64,000 bases of DNA from Piromyces finnis. Taxonomy: Eukaryota; Neocallimastigomycota; Neocallimastigomycetes; Neocallimastigales; Neocallimastigaceae. Shown in pieces: positions 1 to 12,440 of this stretch. The DNA is taken from contig MCFH01000003.1 of assembly GCA_002104945.1 (NCBI GenBank), positions 1,240,001 to 1,304,000 of the forward strand, written 5' to 3'. Each line of letters begins with the position of its first letter. Position 1 is the stretch's first letter. Made by a program: the position numbers and the translations under genes. Below the pieces are notes generated by a model. It was not told the origin of the DNA, did not search any database, and saw only the letters and a program-made list of their open reading frames with translations.

Positions 1-2
1 CT

Positions 3-658
3 TCAATAAAACAAGAAAATAATTTAAATATTGATAATTTTAATTTTAATTTTCTTTGTGGTATTAATATATATTAACACTAATATTATAAGTTAAATAA
101 CTATATGTTATTATTATTTTTTAGTATTAATATTAATTTCATATATATTTTAATATTATAATTAATTATATAAATATTTATAAGTATATGAAACATTATC
201 TTGTATATTTTCTTTATTTGATGAAATTATACAGTCAGAGAATATATATCACTTTAAGAAACTCTCACTCTATGAAAATATTCAACAATTGCAGTGTAAG
301 TTTACTTATAAAAAATTTAATAAATTAATATCACACAAATAATCATCCCATTTATATATTTATAGATTTTTTCTCTATTGAACTTAATCAATTTATTAGT
401 GATTATCAAAGAATAATAAAAGAAGAATTTTCAATTTTTTCTTCCAATGAAAAAAATAATTATTCTTTTTATTTTAAATCATATTCTTTTCCATATCAAA
501 ATCTCATCAAATTAAATATGATTCGTATTTTAGAAAGATTTAAAGTAATTCAGAATGATTGGAATGAATCTAATATCTTAAAAACAGAAACAATACAATG
601 TTATAATAATAATAATGATATGATTTCATCACTATCATCATTATCACACTTTAATTAA
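3..658 (+). CDS. 3' end of an unrecognised multi-exon gene
   Basis: Three exons can be read at the left edge: 3-60, 239-295 and 366-658. They are joined by introns with donors GTATTA and GTAAGT and acceptors TCAG and ATAG, and they keep one open frame to a TAA at 656-658. The visible C-terminal part is about 136 residues, rich in Asn, Phe, Ile and Ser. It contains a mixed helical stretch (motif FFSIELNQFISDYQ, then IRILERFKVIQNDW) and a Ser-rich tail. I do not recognise the family. The start of the gene lies left of the window. It faces the RNF213-like gene tail to tail, with about 320 bases between them. Confidence 0.55.
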
Positions 659-977
659 CATATTAATTATTTTTCATTAATTATATAAAAAATAGTTTAT
701 ATTAAATAATACACATATAACACATATACATTAAAAAAAGGAAAATTATATATTTTGTTATTATACATTATAAAATGTATAGTTATATGTTATATATATA
801 TTTTATTTTTAATATTTACTTAATACTTAATAATAAAAGCACCAACATAATTATAAAATTTAAATAATAATATTATATAATATTTCAATAATAGATCTAT
901 ATTAAAAAAATGATAAAATAATTTAAAAAAAAATCTTTTCTTTTTTTTTTTTTTTTTAAAAAAGAAAACTAAATAAA
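659..977. other. intergenic, convergent
   Basis: AT-rich spacer between two converging genes. It holds homopolymer A and T runs only; I see no coding or RNA feature. Confidence 0.6.
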
Positions 978-3600
978 TTAATAATCTAAGAATTTCTTTT
1001 TTCCTTTTACAGCTGATTCTTTCAGATTTTTACTTTTAATACTTTTTTTATCTTTTTTTTCCTTGATCTAAGAAATTAAATAAATCTAAAGATTGTCCAA
1101 TTGAAATATTTAACTTTTTCAGTTCATCAATTTCATTATTAAATTGATCTTCTTTTGAAATAATATCATCATCCCAGAGTTCCTCCTTCTGCACCATCAT
1201 TTCTACTAAATTCCACTCAAAGTGTGTAAATCTATCATTAATCAAATATCTTGATATATATTTTCGAACTGCGTTTTTTAATTGTTTTTTTCTAACTAAT
1301 AAGTTCTTTTTATTAAAGTATTTGTTTAATTCTTTTTTTTGAGATGTATTCAATTTATTATGAGCATTTCCTGTTTCTTTTTTTTCACCCTTTTTATTAT
1401 AAGAATATACCATTTGAGGAACCTTATTTAATATTTTATTAGTATATTTCAACTCAATACATTCGTAAATATCTATTAATTGATTTAATTTTGGTTTAAA
1501 TGAAAGCTTATGGAATAAATTAATGAATTCTGTATCTAACTCAAAGTATTCTTGTGGTATTTTTTTTATTTCATCTATTAAAGTTTCTTTACCACAAATG
1601 TTTTTATTGTAATAGAAATAGAGGAATAATATTTGTATATTGGATAATATTATATTGTAATTAATTTTACCAGTTTCTTTAAATAGGATTTCTTTTTCTT
1701 CTGATTGTAATGTTTCAATACTTTGTATTTTTTCTTTAAAATTATAAATGATAGATTCATTATTATTAAAGCTTTCATTCTTGAATGAAATATATTCTAA
1801 ATTTTCCTTTTTATCAAAAAGTCTTTTTCCTGGAAGAATTAATTTTGCTAATTCAGCTTCAATAGTATCAAAATCATATTTAGGATCTTTATTTAGTGAA
1901 AATGATATATTTCCATTCTTAATAATATAATCTCTGTTGATACTAGAATAAATTAAATCATCAAAAGAGTCATATAAAGAACTTTCAATTTCTAAAGAAA
2001 CAGTTTCATGCAAATTTGCCTTTTGAACACTAATTACATTTTTAATTTGATTAGAAAAAACAAACAGATACTCATTATTTTCATCTGGTTTTTCTCTAAT
2101 TAATGGTTTTAAGAATTCATTTTGGACTGTAATAATAGAATTGTATAGAGTAGCAATATATTTACCATAATCATCTTCATGGATATCATTCAAATAATAA
2201 GCTAAACAATCTTGTTCTTCATTGATTTTTTTTGGTTTTAACTGGTCAACACAATCAAATTGAGAAAATTTGTCGTAAAGTTCATTCCATGAAATTTTAA
2301 ATTTTTTGAATAAGATTTTCATTTTTTCATCATTTATTAATTCATCTTTTATTTTTATCTCTTTGGCTTCCTCCCTTGACAATTTATAATTATATTTATG
2401 ATGTGTGTAATTAATAAATGAATTTATACTTTCAATATGTTCTAAAAATATAGTATTATCATTCTCATATTTATAATTCATATAGCTAGTTATCATTGGA
2501 TATTTATCTTTACGATTATTAATTTTTTCAAATTGGGAAAAGAACATTTCGTATGAAGGATAGTTGATAATATTAAAGTAAGAAATTAATGGATATAACT
2601 TTGATGATAATTTATCTGTATCACAGGTTTCTTCAATTATAGATTTTAAATGATCATTTTTAATTTCTTTATTATTTTCAGAGTATTGTATATTATTGTT
2701 TTCATAATTTTCGATTGCATTATCAATAATACAATTTATTTTTTCCATTATAATTACATGTAACATTAGCTGTATTAGAGAATTCTGTTATATCATCATT
2801 AATTTTACTTTCACATTCAGTTATATAATTATAATTATAATAATACCATTTATTATATTCAGTCTCATCCTCAAAATCATAAATTTTTCATTTAATTTAT
2901 CATTTACTTGACCATCTTTAATATAACTAGTTTCTGTAACTTCTCTATCAATCTCAGTTATATACAGCTCAATATTTTGATTACCTTCTACTCTGTTATC
3001 TAGACTTTTAATTGTACTATCAATATATTTATCTAAAGAATTAAATCCTGAATCATTACTAATTTCCATGTAATTATTTTCTTTGACATTATTTTCTTCT
3101 TTTATACCTTCACCTTCTTCATTAAAATTATTTTCTTCTTTAACATTATCTTCTTTTCTTATATTATCGTCTTGAACATTATGTATTTGATTATTGTCTT
3201 GATAATTTAAATCTTTATTAAAAGTTACTCTATCAACGACAGTTTCTTTATTATCTATAGCCATTTCATCTTCGCAATTTGAAATGCTAACTGGATTTTC
3301 CCTTTTTTCATAAGCAACTATAATTGTTTTATCATAAATACCAGTATCTATGAGTATTCTTGAACCTGAAAATGTATTTATTTCTTTATCAGTATTCCTC
3401 GAATCAATAATAATTGAATTAGTTTCTGAATTCTTTAATTTTTCATTCTTATCCTTATTTGTAATTATAGGAACATTTGAGTTCTTATCATTTACAATTG
3501 GTTTTGAACGATCATAATCAGAAGAAGTCCCATTTATCTGGTTATCTTCTAAATCTTTTGTATAAATATTTATACCTTCATTATTTGAAGGTGAATCCAT
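978..3600 (-). CDS. RNF213 C-terminal-like protein, frame broken at three places
   Basis: Two long open stretches, 2821-3600 (259 residues from ATG at 3600) and 1048-2766, read as one product. Between them another frame stays open through a plausible acidic, Tyr-rich linker, so a loss of one base near 2880-2889 and a compensating shift between about 2730 and 2787 would join them. A third shift at the A-run near 1058-1066 opens a Lys-rich tail ending at 978. The N-terminal part is Asn/Glu/Asp-rich and low in complexity. The rest recalls the C-terminal domain of the giant E3 ligase RNF213: a VQNEFL motif, then LHETVSLEIESSL, then YDFDTIEAELAKLILPGKRL, in the same order and spacing as I remember for the animal protein. 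No AAA+ or RING part is present. It could be a decayed copy, an independent CTD-only gene, or an intact gene with assembly errors in homopolymers. Confidence 0.55.
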
Positions 3601-4824
3601 TTTTTTAATATATATATATATAATTTAAATGTATAAAACTATGTTATAATTTAATTATAATTGATTAAAAAAAAAAAAAAAAAAAAAGAAAAGAAAAAAA
3701 TCATTTTTTTAAGATTTTAAATACTTTTTTTTTTTTTTTAAATTCTCGATATATTTTTAATTAAAAAAAATTAATTAAATTTTAATTAACATATTTTTAA
3801 CTTTAAAAAGTTTAATATTATCATGATAAAAAAGGTGTATTTAAAAAAATTCTGTTTAAATATTTCAAATAGTTAATATATAAGAAAATAGAAATGTAAA
3901 CTATCTCCTAATTACCAATAATACCTTTTTAAAATAAAGTTCGTTGAATTAAGAATTAAAATAGATAGATTATTGTATATATTTAAGTTTTAAATACCAA
4001 TATTTAATAATTTATTTATTCATTAACAGTAATAAAATTTTTAAGCTTTCATCATTAAATTAAAAAAACTGGACATTTTGAGATTGAATACATCATATCT
4101 CTTCATATTTCTTTATTTATACATATTAAAATATCTGTAATACTAATTTTAAAATATAATAATAATAAATTGAAGTTTATTTTGCTTATATGAAAATTGT
4201 AAATTATATATTTTTTTTTAATGAACTACAATTTAATTTTTATTTAACTACATCTAAATTGCTATAGTTATTATGTAGAAAAAAGATATCCTTCCTTCAG
4301 TGTCCTAATTATATTTATAAATACATAAAATGACATTATTTTATTAGAATTAAACCTAAATAATTAGTATATTTATTATAACAGTAACTGTATATATTTA
4401 AAGTTTTTTTTTTTTTTTTGGATTTATTTTTGTCTTTATTTTACAAAATACTCTACTATTAATATTTAATTTGATTATGGAAAAAAAAATATAAATATTA
4501 CACTCAAAAAATTATGTTTAATTTCTAATAATGTTCTAATGCTTTACATAATTTTTATAATTTGAAATTAATGAAAAAAAAAAAAAAAAAAATAAGTAGC
4601 AATACATATACATATAGAAGAATAAAAATAAATAAAAAAAAAAAAAAGAATTATATATTTTAGCATTATATATGTGTAAAATAAATAAATAAATAAATAA
4701 TAAAAGATTGGAAAAGAAAATATTTAATTTCTTTATTAAAAATTTAACTTTAAAAAAAGAGATATTTGATGAATAAAAAAAAATATATAAATAAATTCTA
4801 ATAACTTAATTGAAATATGTATAG

Positions 4825-4857
<33 letters not shown>

Positions 4858-4905
4858 AAATAATGATTTGGGGATAATGATATTTGAAAAGTAAGATGAT
4901 AAATT
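3601..4905. other. intergenic
   Basis: About 1.3 kb of AT-rich DNA with A and T homopolymers, upstream of the RNF213-like gene and downstream of the FYVE gene. I see no ORF, RNA or repeat of note. Confidence 0.6.
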
Positions 4906-7900
4906 TTAAAGTTGATTTAATTTCTTAATATTATTATTATAATTTTTTACAATAATTTTTAATTTATTAAGTACTGATGTTGCTTTACGTTTAATTTCAG
5001 GGGTGCAACTATAATCTTTGCAATAGTTTACGATAGGAATAAATCTCAAGATATATTTTATATGATAAAGGAAAGTTAATGAATCTGGATTAATATTCAT
5101 CATTATACTATTATCAATTGGTGTAAGAGCATTAAGATTAAGATGACTTTGAAGACTATTTCGTTTATAATTTGAATCATGTACTTTACTATGAAGATTA
5201 TTATCACTGCCAGAATTATTATTATTATTATTTAAATTATTTTCATTCATTAATGGTGGAAGAGATAAATATTGGTTTCTATCAATAGAAGAATGACGAC
5301 TATCAGAACCAGCTGATTTTATTGGTGACGATAAATTTCCATGTTTTTCATCAATTGAAGATGGTGAAAAGTGGTTTATAAGAGTTTCATCTGGTGAAAC
5401 TAAATTTAATTTAGTATTATTACTTTCATTTTGTGGGGAAATAGAATGTGGTTTTATATCTTTTTCACCTTCTTGTGATGAAGATAAGATAGGTATATTT
5501 AAATTAGAACTTCCAGATAGGAATGATGAAGTTCTATTACTTGAAGTATTCGGACCTTGCTCTTGTGGCATTAAAGCTTGAATAGTATTAAGATTAAAAT
5601 TAATTGTATCAGAATGGGTTGTTAAATCATTTATTGATTTTTTTGAATAGATATTTGAAACAATTCTTAGGGTTTGACGTTGAATAGCTTCATCATTCAA
5701 ACTTAATAAACTATACAACGCAGAAATAATATGAGGTTGCTTTGTAGTACACAATGAAAATAACATTTCAATATTATTTTCTACATAAAATATACAATAT
5801 ATAATTTATACAATATATAAAATATAAAATAATATTAAATATACATTAATAAATGTAGGTGATTAAATAAAAATAAAATTATTTATTCCATATATATATT
5901 CCATATATATATAAATTATTTATTATAAAATAAAAATTTATGATCATTGGATAGTTACGATTTAGAGCAATATTTCCAAGAGCTCTGGAAGCATGTCGAG
6001 CAATATCAAGACTAGTTGAAAGCTTTACAATAGAAGCTTGTTTATTTTGTAAGGAATTGGTAATTAACTTAACATGATTTTCAATGAGAAGACATAAAAC
6101 ATAAATAATTTGTTCATTTTCCATAATTAATTCTTCACATTCCGTTTGACAAACTAAATTAGCAAGGGTACAAACAATGTGAGATATTACAGTATAATAG
6201 GAACCAATATCATGAACAAGATTATATGCAGAGCTATGATTTTGATGCTCGTTTAAAAAACTATTTAAAATATTGGTAGTAAATAATATTTCAGGTTGGA
6301 ATTTTAATTTTTTTATCATTTCAGCATTTAATATTTCAACGCCTAATTTATCTTTTCCATCTGATGATGGTGAAACATTTAAAAAAGAATTTTTTGAAGG
6401 TAATGATTCTGGTGAATTTGGTAAATCTGGATCATACTTACTGGAAATAGATAATTTTGAAAGAGGAGAAGTAGGTAAATCAGAATCAAAATTACTAGAG
6501 ATGGATAATCTAGAAAGTGGTGATGTTGGTGTAGTTCTATAATGTGAAGAATTCAATCCTTTTGTTAAATTACTAACAATAGCAGTTTTAGGGGTTAAAT
6601 TAAGTTGTTTTTTAATGATTGGAGGTGAATTTGGTGTTGATGTTGATGAGGTAGAACGATGTCTTGCATGTTTCATCACTGTATTACTAGATTTTAAACT
6701 ATGACTAAGAGGACTTGATTTATAAATAGTACTACTTCTTTTAGGACTGTAGGAATGACTAAGATATGAACCATGTTCTTCCTTAGTTTCAGTTTCTTTA
6801 AGGTATTCAGTATAACAACAATTACAAAAATTATTTAATATATCTGGAAAGATTTCCGGGTCTACTATAATGCACTTTACTAAAATATTAACATGTTCTT
6901 TTATTTGTTTTTCATCACTACCCTTTAAAATTAATACTTTATATTGATCTTTTTTTAAATGTATATATAAAATATAATAAATTTATTATTAAGTCATAAA
7001 AAAAAAATTTTTTTTTTGTTTTAAATTATATATATTTTATTTATATAGCATAATCAACTAATCAATAAAATAATATATATATAAATGCTTACCATTTCTC
7101 AAGGACAAATAAGCTAAACTTTTTGCAAGATACTTTTTTGATTCATCATTATTAGAAGTTAAACCCTTATAAAATAAATCAAATACTTCTGGATTTTTGA
7201 AAATAACATATTGATTTTCTTTCTTTTTACAAAATTCGGAAAGTGTTTTTGATATAATTTTTTCGATTATCCATACTATATTCAAATACTGTTCATTGTC
7301 ATCATTTTCATTATGAATTTTTTCACGAATTAGTTTTAAGTAACTGAAATTTAATAAAACTTTAATTATTTGAAGTTCGTGTCCCTCTATTATTTTTGTG
7401 TTTTCTATTTAATGATTTTATTAATAATAAAACTATTAATATAAAATTTTATATATAAACATTGTAAATGTAAAATAGAAATATATATATTATTAGAAAT
7501 ATTATATTAACCATTTATTAAAGTATGCATTAAAAACACTACTAAATTTTGAAATAGAAATAGTAAATATTGTGTTTCTATTGTTATTTTATTGATGTTT
7601 TCCATATACAAATTTGTAAGTCTTATAAAAATTTCTAATAACTCTTCACTATTTTTATCTGATAATTCTAAATATTTTATATACACAAATGTATATAGAT
7701 AATATATAAAATATATAAATGTTAGTATAAATTTGTTTTTTTTTTAATAGTTATTTGTATATTATTATATTTATTATATTAGTTTTTAAACAAGAAACTA
7801 TTATATTATTATATTTATTATATTAGTTTTTAAACAAGAAACTTTTATATTTATATACCAAATTTAGTTATGTGATTTAATATGATTCCTAAAAATAAAT

Positions 7901-8822
7901 GACAAAAAGCCGGATGATTTAATGTACAAAAGTAGTTTAGTATATTTATCCCACCATAATTTATAAAGTGCTGAATTGTATGTTCTATATCAAAATATAT
8001 TGTATATGTTGGCAAAGTGTTGGCAATATATAAATTTTTTGACAAATTAATGATTATTAATATAAATCTATATATTAATTCTTAATTTTTTAAATTATTA
8101 ACATACCATCACCCTTAAGAATAATATTTAATAAATCATATTCACAATTTAATTTTAAAACAACTGAACTATTTTTGTTAAGACATTTATTAATTAGTTC
8201 AACTAATTTTAAACAATGTTTACAAACACGGACATATCCTTGGTATCCTAAAAAAGGAAGTGTTGTTGTATTTGGCGAACAATTTTGACAAAAAATATTA
8301 CCACTATTTATTTTTATTTTTTTAAAAAAATAATAATAATAAATAATAATAATAATAAATATTTATATGAATATTTTAATACTTTTTAAATATTTATATA
8401 TTATTTTAATAATTGCTTACCAATTTCTGTAATTATTTATATATCAAAAATTTGCCAGTTAAATTAATAAAATAATAATATTATTAATAATTAATTTTTT
8501 ATTTATATTAATATATAAAAAAACTTTAATTTTAATATTGTATACCTGCAGTGATGCTATTATGCAATAATGTTAAAGTAATTAATTGTAATAATTTAAA
8601 AAAAAAAAATATTTTATGTTAATTATATGACTACAGTATAATTAATTTTATATTAGCATTATTTTATACCTTTCTTCTAAATGGTGAAAAATATTGTTTA
8701 CAACCTTGACATATAGTAACTGTATCATCTGATATCCAAGTTGGCCTTTTTATTCTTAGTTTTATGTTACTTTCTTCAATAACATTTTTAAAACCTTTAC
8801 TATTATTATTCACCTTTGTCAT
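4906..8822 (-). CDS. FYVE zinc-finger / armadillo-like repeat protein
   Basis: Nine exons: 8670-8822, 8546-8556, 8422-8427, 8107-8303, 7859-8080, 7512-7667, 7093-7404, 5959-6948 and 4906-5780. They sum to 2922 nt, or 973 residues. Residues 29-87 form an FYVE finger with all signature motifs: WISDD (29-33), RRKHHCRNCG (49-58) and VRVC (81-84). Eight Cys sit in ligand positions 38, 41, 54, 57, 62, 65, 84 and 87. FYVE domains bind phosphatidylinositol 3-phosphate on endosomal membranes. The middle is helical and ARM-like (GGINIL, ASRALGNIALN), interrupted by a Ser/Pro-rich block with repeated SPLSKLSISS-type units; the C-terminus is another Ser/Asn-rich block followed by a helical end. An endosomal scaffold role is inferred. 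The exon 4-5 junction needs a 26-nt intron (8081-8106) and is the least certain one; the ARM assignment is moderate. Confidence 0.85.
7761..7843. repeat. 39-bp direct duplication in an intron
   Basis: The 39 bases at 7761-7799 recur at 7805-7843, inside the fifth intron (7668-7858) of the FYVE gene. The period is 44 bases. It is a recent local tandem duplication. Confidence 0.8.
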
Positions 8823-11680
8823 TTCTTTTTTATATAACTTTTTTTTTTTTTTACTTATTTTATATTAATAAAAATATTTATTGAAATTTGAATTTCTGGT
8901 AATTTTTATTCAAATTAATTATTATAATATGGAATAAAACAATACGAATTTACTAGTTATTTTATTAATTTAATTAATATTTTCTTTTTCTCTCTTTTTT
9001 TTTTTAAGAAAAAAAGAAAATATTAAATTTTGATTTAATATTTTAATTTTAATTTGTTAATATCCTTTTACTTAAATATTAGTTTAAATAAGACAGTATA
9101 TTAGTCAATTTTCTTTTTACTATCACTTTTTTTTCTTAAATAATTATTAAAATTATTATTATTATTATTTTTTTTTAAAAAAAAAAAGAAGAGAGAATAA
9201 TTATATATTTCTTATTTTTTTTTTTTCTTTTAGAAAATGCAATTAAATTTGAAAATATACTTTTTATAAAGTTATATATTATTTTATTCCTTAAAAGTTT
9301 GACTGACTTGCTTTATTAATTTTTATTAGAAATGAAATATGCTATTGAGCTATTATCTTATTAATCCTCATAAATAATTATAATTGTTATATTTGTATTG
9401 TTTTTGTGTAATGAAATAAGAAAAAATAGCTTCTCTTTTATATTTATAGAATTATGGTATGCGTAATGAATAATTATTTATAGCAAGGTACAGAAAATAA
9501 TTAATTGATTTTACTGCTATATTGCTATAAATATTTTTAATGAAAAAAGAAAAGTAACTTTGATAATTAGATAAAACCACTACTTCTTTAATAATTATTT
9601 GTTTCTAAGTACCTTCAATATTAACAAATATATAAAATTAAAAATAAGATAAAAAGTAAAAAAAAAAAAAAGCAGGTCTAAAAAAAAAAAAAATACCAAT
9701 GTTTTTACTTTATAATAAGAATTATTAAAAGTTTAATTTATATTAAAAAAAAATCATGATCATTATAGAATTGTTTATCAATTTTATTATATATATATAA
9801 TACTAAAAATATTAATAAAATAATTGTAAAAAAAAAAAAATAATTAATTATAAAAAAGAAAAGACCATTAATTATATATAAAAAAGCAATTTATATGTTA
9901 CTATTTTTATATACGTTTTTTATTATTTGACTCAACGATTTGGTGTAAATCATTAAGCAAGTTACTTCTAACGTATAAAATACATTTAAATGATAAATTA
10001 CAGTTATAGTGTTATGATAAATCATTATTCAAATAAATGATTAAAGCATGCCATCATAAACTGAGGAGAAAAAAAAAAAAACATCACACTTTTTAATTAT
10101 TATTTAAGAATACATATTACGAAAATGAAATCATATGATAGTAATAATGAAGAGAAATAGGAATGATGAAGTGAAAAATAGTAGTGGTAGTAAAAATTGT
10201 TACATGAAAAAAAAAAAAAACTACAAAATTGAATAGAAGATAATAATTATTAATAAGAATAAAAAGTGATGATGGTTGATTTAATTAAAAAAATATTGTT
10301 TTTTTTTTTTTTGCTTTTTATTATCTTGTATATGAAATAAAAATCTAAAAAAAAAAAAGGTAATAGTAGATTTGAAACTAGTTTTATTTTCATTTAATAG
10401 TTAATATTGATGAACGCTTTTAAAAGTATAAACGTTAATAGCATAATAATACTATATAATATTATATAACAAAAAATACTAGCAAAATATGAGTATAATA
10501 ACATAATAGCAAATCTTCCTACTTTGGTGGTGATGTTGGTTTGGTGTGTGTGTTACTTTTTCATTCTCTTTTTTTATATTATTATTTTCATTCATTATAT
10601 TGTAATATATTTATATAATATATTAAAATTAATATATTTTATTTAAATTATGAATTTAAATATATTTTAATATATTACTATTATATATGAACAAATAAGA
10701 TTTTAATTATGTGTGACAGTAAATATAATAATTTTAGGGATTATAATATATTAGAATATATTGGCACATATATTAGTTATTGGTTATTATTTCATTTATT
10801 AATTAAAAATGTGATAAAACAACATGAATTTTGTGTAACGTTTTAAAGTGGATTAATTTATATATTAGAATGAATTATTTAATATATTATAATATATAGT
10901 TTAATATAAATTTTAATTAACCTTTAATAAGTCATAATGAAAAGATAAGATACCACGAAATATTTTAACATTATCAAAAAAGCAATAAAAAGGTAAAAGG
11001 AAGGTTGTGAAAAGAGTATTGGAACAGTTTTTACTTAGTAATGATCAATTAGTCCAGAACAAGTTTTCATGATATTTGATATTTTAGTTTTATATTTATT
11101 GAGTAGTCATGTCTTTTGTAATCTACCTACTTATATATAAAATAATAAGATGTGTATTTCATAGGGTTATAAAAAATATATAAAATGATAAAATATTAAA
11201 AAATATTTTTTCTAATACATGATTTATTAATTAAATCGTTGTTAGTTATTAAGTGTAAATATTTAATAATAAACCAACAAAATTAGGGAAAAGTTAATAT
11301 TCTGGTAAAAAAAACCTGGTTTATATTTCATTTTAATATGATAAAATTATATACAAAAAAAATTTATATATTTAATAACACTTTTAAAATATAAAAAAAG
11401 ATTTCCAGAAATATGTTAATCTTTAACAACAATAACATAATTCTTTCATAGTTATGAAAAAAAAATATATACACATAATTATACTAATTATCCTTTATAA
11501 ATTCAATATTAAAATATATTATTAAAGAAATGTTAATAACAATAGTTTTAATAATAAAAGTTAAATTTAAAGTTGTTTTTATATAAACATTATAAATATA
11601 TTCCTATTTTATTATTTTAGATTTAACATTGCTATTGCTTTTATTTGCATTTTTTTTTAATTCATTTATTTTTTCCTTCA
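8823..11680. other. intergenic, divergent
   Basis: About 2.9 kb between the FYVE gene and the retroposon. It is AT-rich with A and T runs of 10-15 and a short GT-rich patch near 10515-10555. No exon with acceptable splice sites was found. Promoter DNA of the FYVE gene must lie at the left edge, but no specific element can be named. Confidence 0.55.
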
Positions 11681-12045
11681 TTCACATTTTTCATCCAAAT
11701 TAGAACTTAATAAGTGGTGACTTAGGCTATGCCAAAAACACATAATATTCCTTAATCAATTTAAGTGTAAACATTAGGGGGCGGTTGACACGTGATCAAA
11801 TTGACTATAAGAGGCTTAGCATTGTAGTTGTGAAATATCGTACAACAACATGCATCTAATGTACATGGATTAAGTGAGCGTCGAAGCTGAAGAAACAGTA
11901 TGACAGACCAGGAGGGTCACAACCACCTAGCAATAGGAATGAGCCAACGTTTCTCTAAGAACCACCATTGGAGCTAACTCTGATCGATGGGAGAAATGCA
12001 CTCGGAAGTTAAAAAAAAAAAAAAAAAAAATTCACATTTTTCATC
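11681..12045 (+). mobile_element. SINE-like retroposon with target-site duplication and poly(A)
   Basis: A roughly 315-base segment (11696-12010) of visibly higher GC content than its surroundings ends in a 20-base A run (12011-12030). It is flanked by a perfect 15-base direct repeat, TTCACATTTTTCATC, at 11681-11695 and 12031-12045. Target duplication plus a 3' poly(A) tail is the mark of LINE-type (target-primed) retrotransposition of an RNA. No reading frame of useful length is present, so this is either a SINE or a retroposed non-coding RNA. I could not find convincing pol III A and B boxes, nor match it to tRNA, 5S, SRP or U3 RNA by eye; the segment GAGCGTCGAAGC and the 3' part GATCGATGGGAGA are possible clues only. 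Confidence 0.75.
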
Positions 12046-12063
12046 TCTGAACTAATACATCTG

Positions 12064-12306
<243 letters not shown>

Positions 12307-12440
12307 ATTAAATTTAAAATTTTATTTAAAACTTTAAAAAAATTGATTGGCCAATAACAATAAAAATTTACATTTTCCATTTTTTAAAAAAAAAAAAAAA
12401 AATAATATTTTAAAGTTTATAATAAAACAAAGAAAAAAAA

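Noticed and set aside
11696-12010. Identification of the retroposon as tRNA-, 5S-, SRP- or U3-derived
   Set aside because: Only short partial matches (for example GAGCGTCGAAGC and GATGGGAGA); no consistent alignment or pol III box pair could be made by eye.
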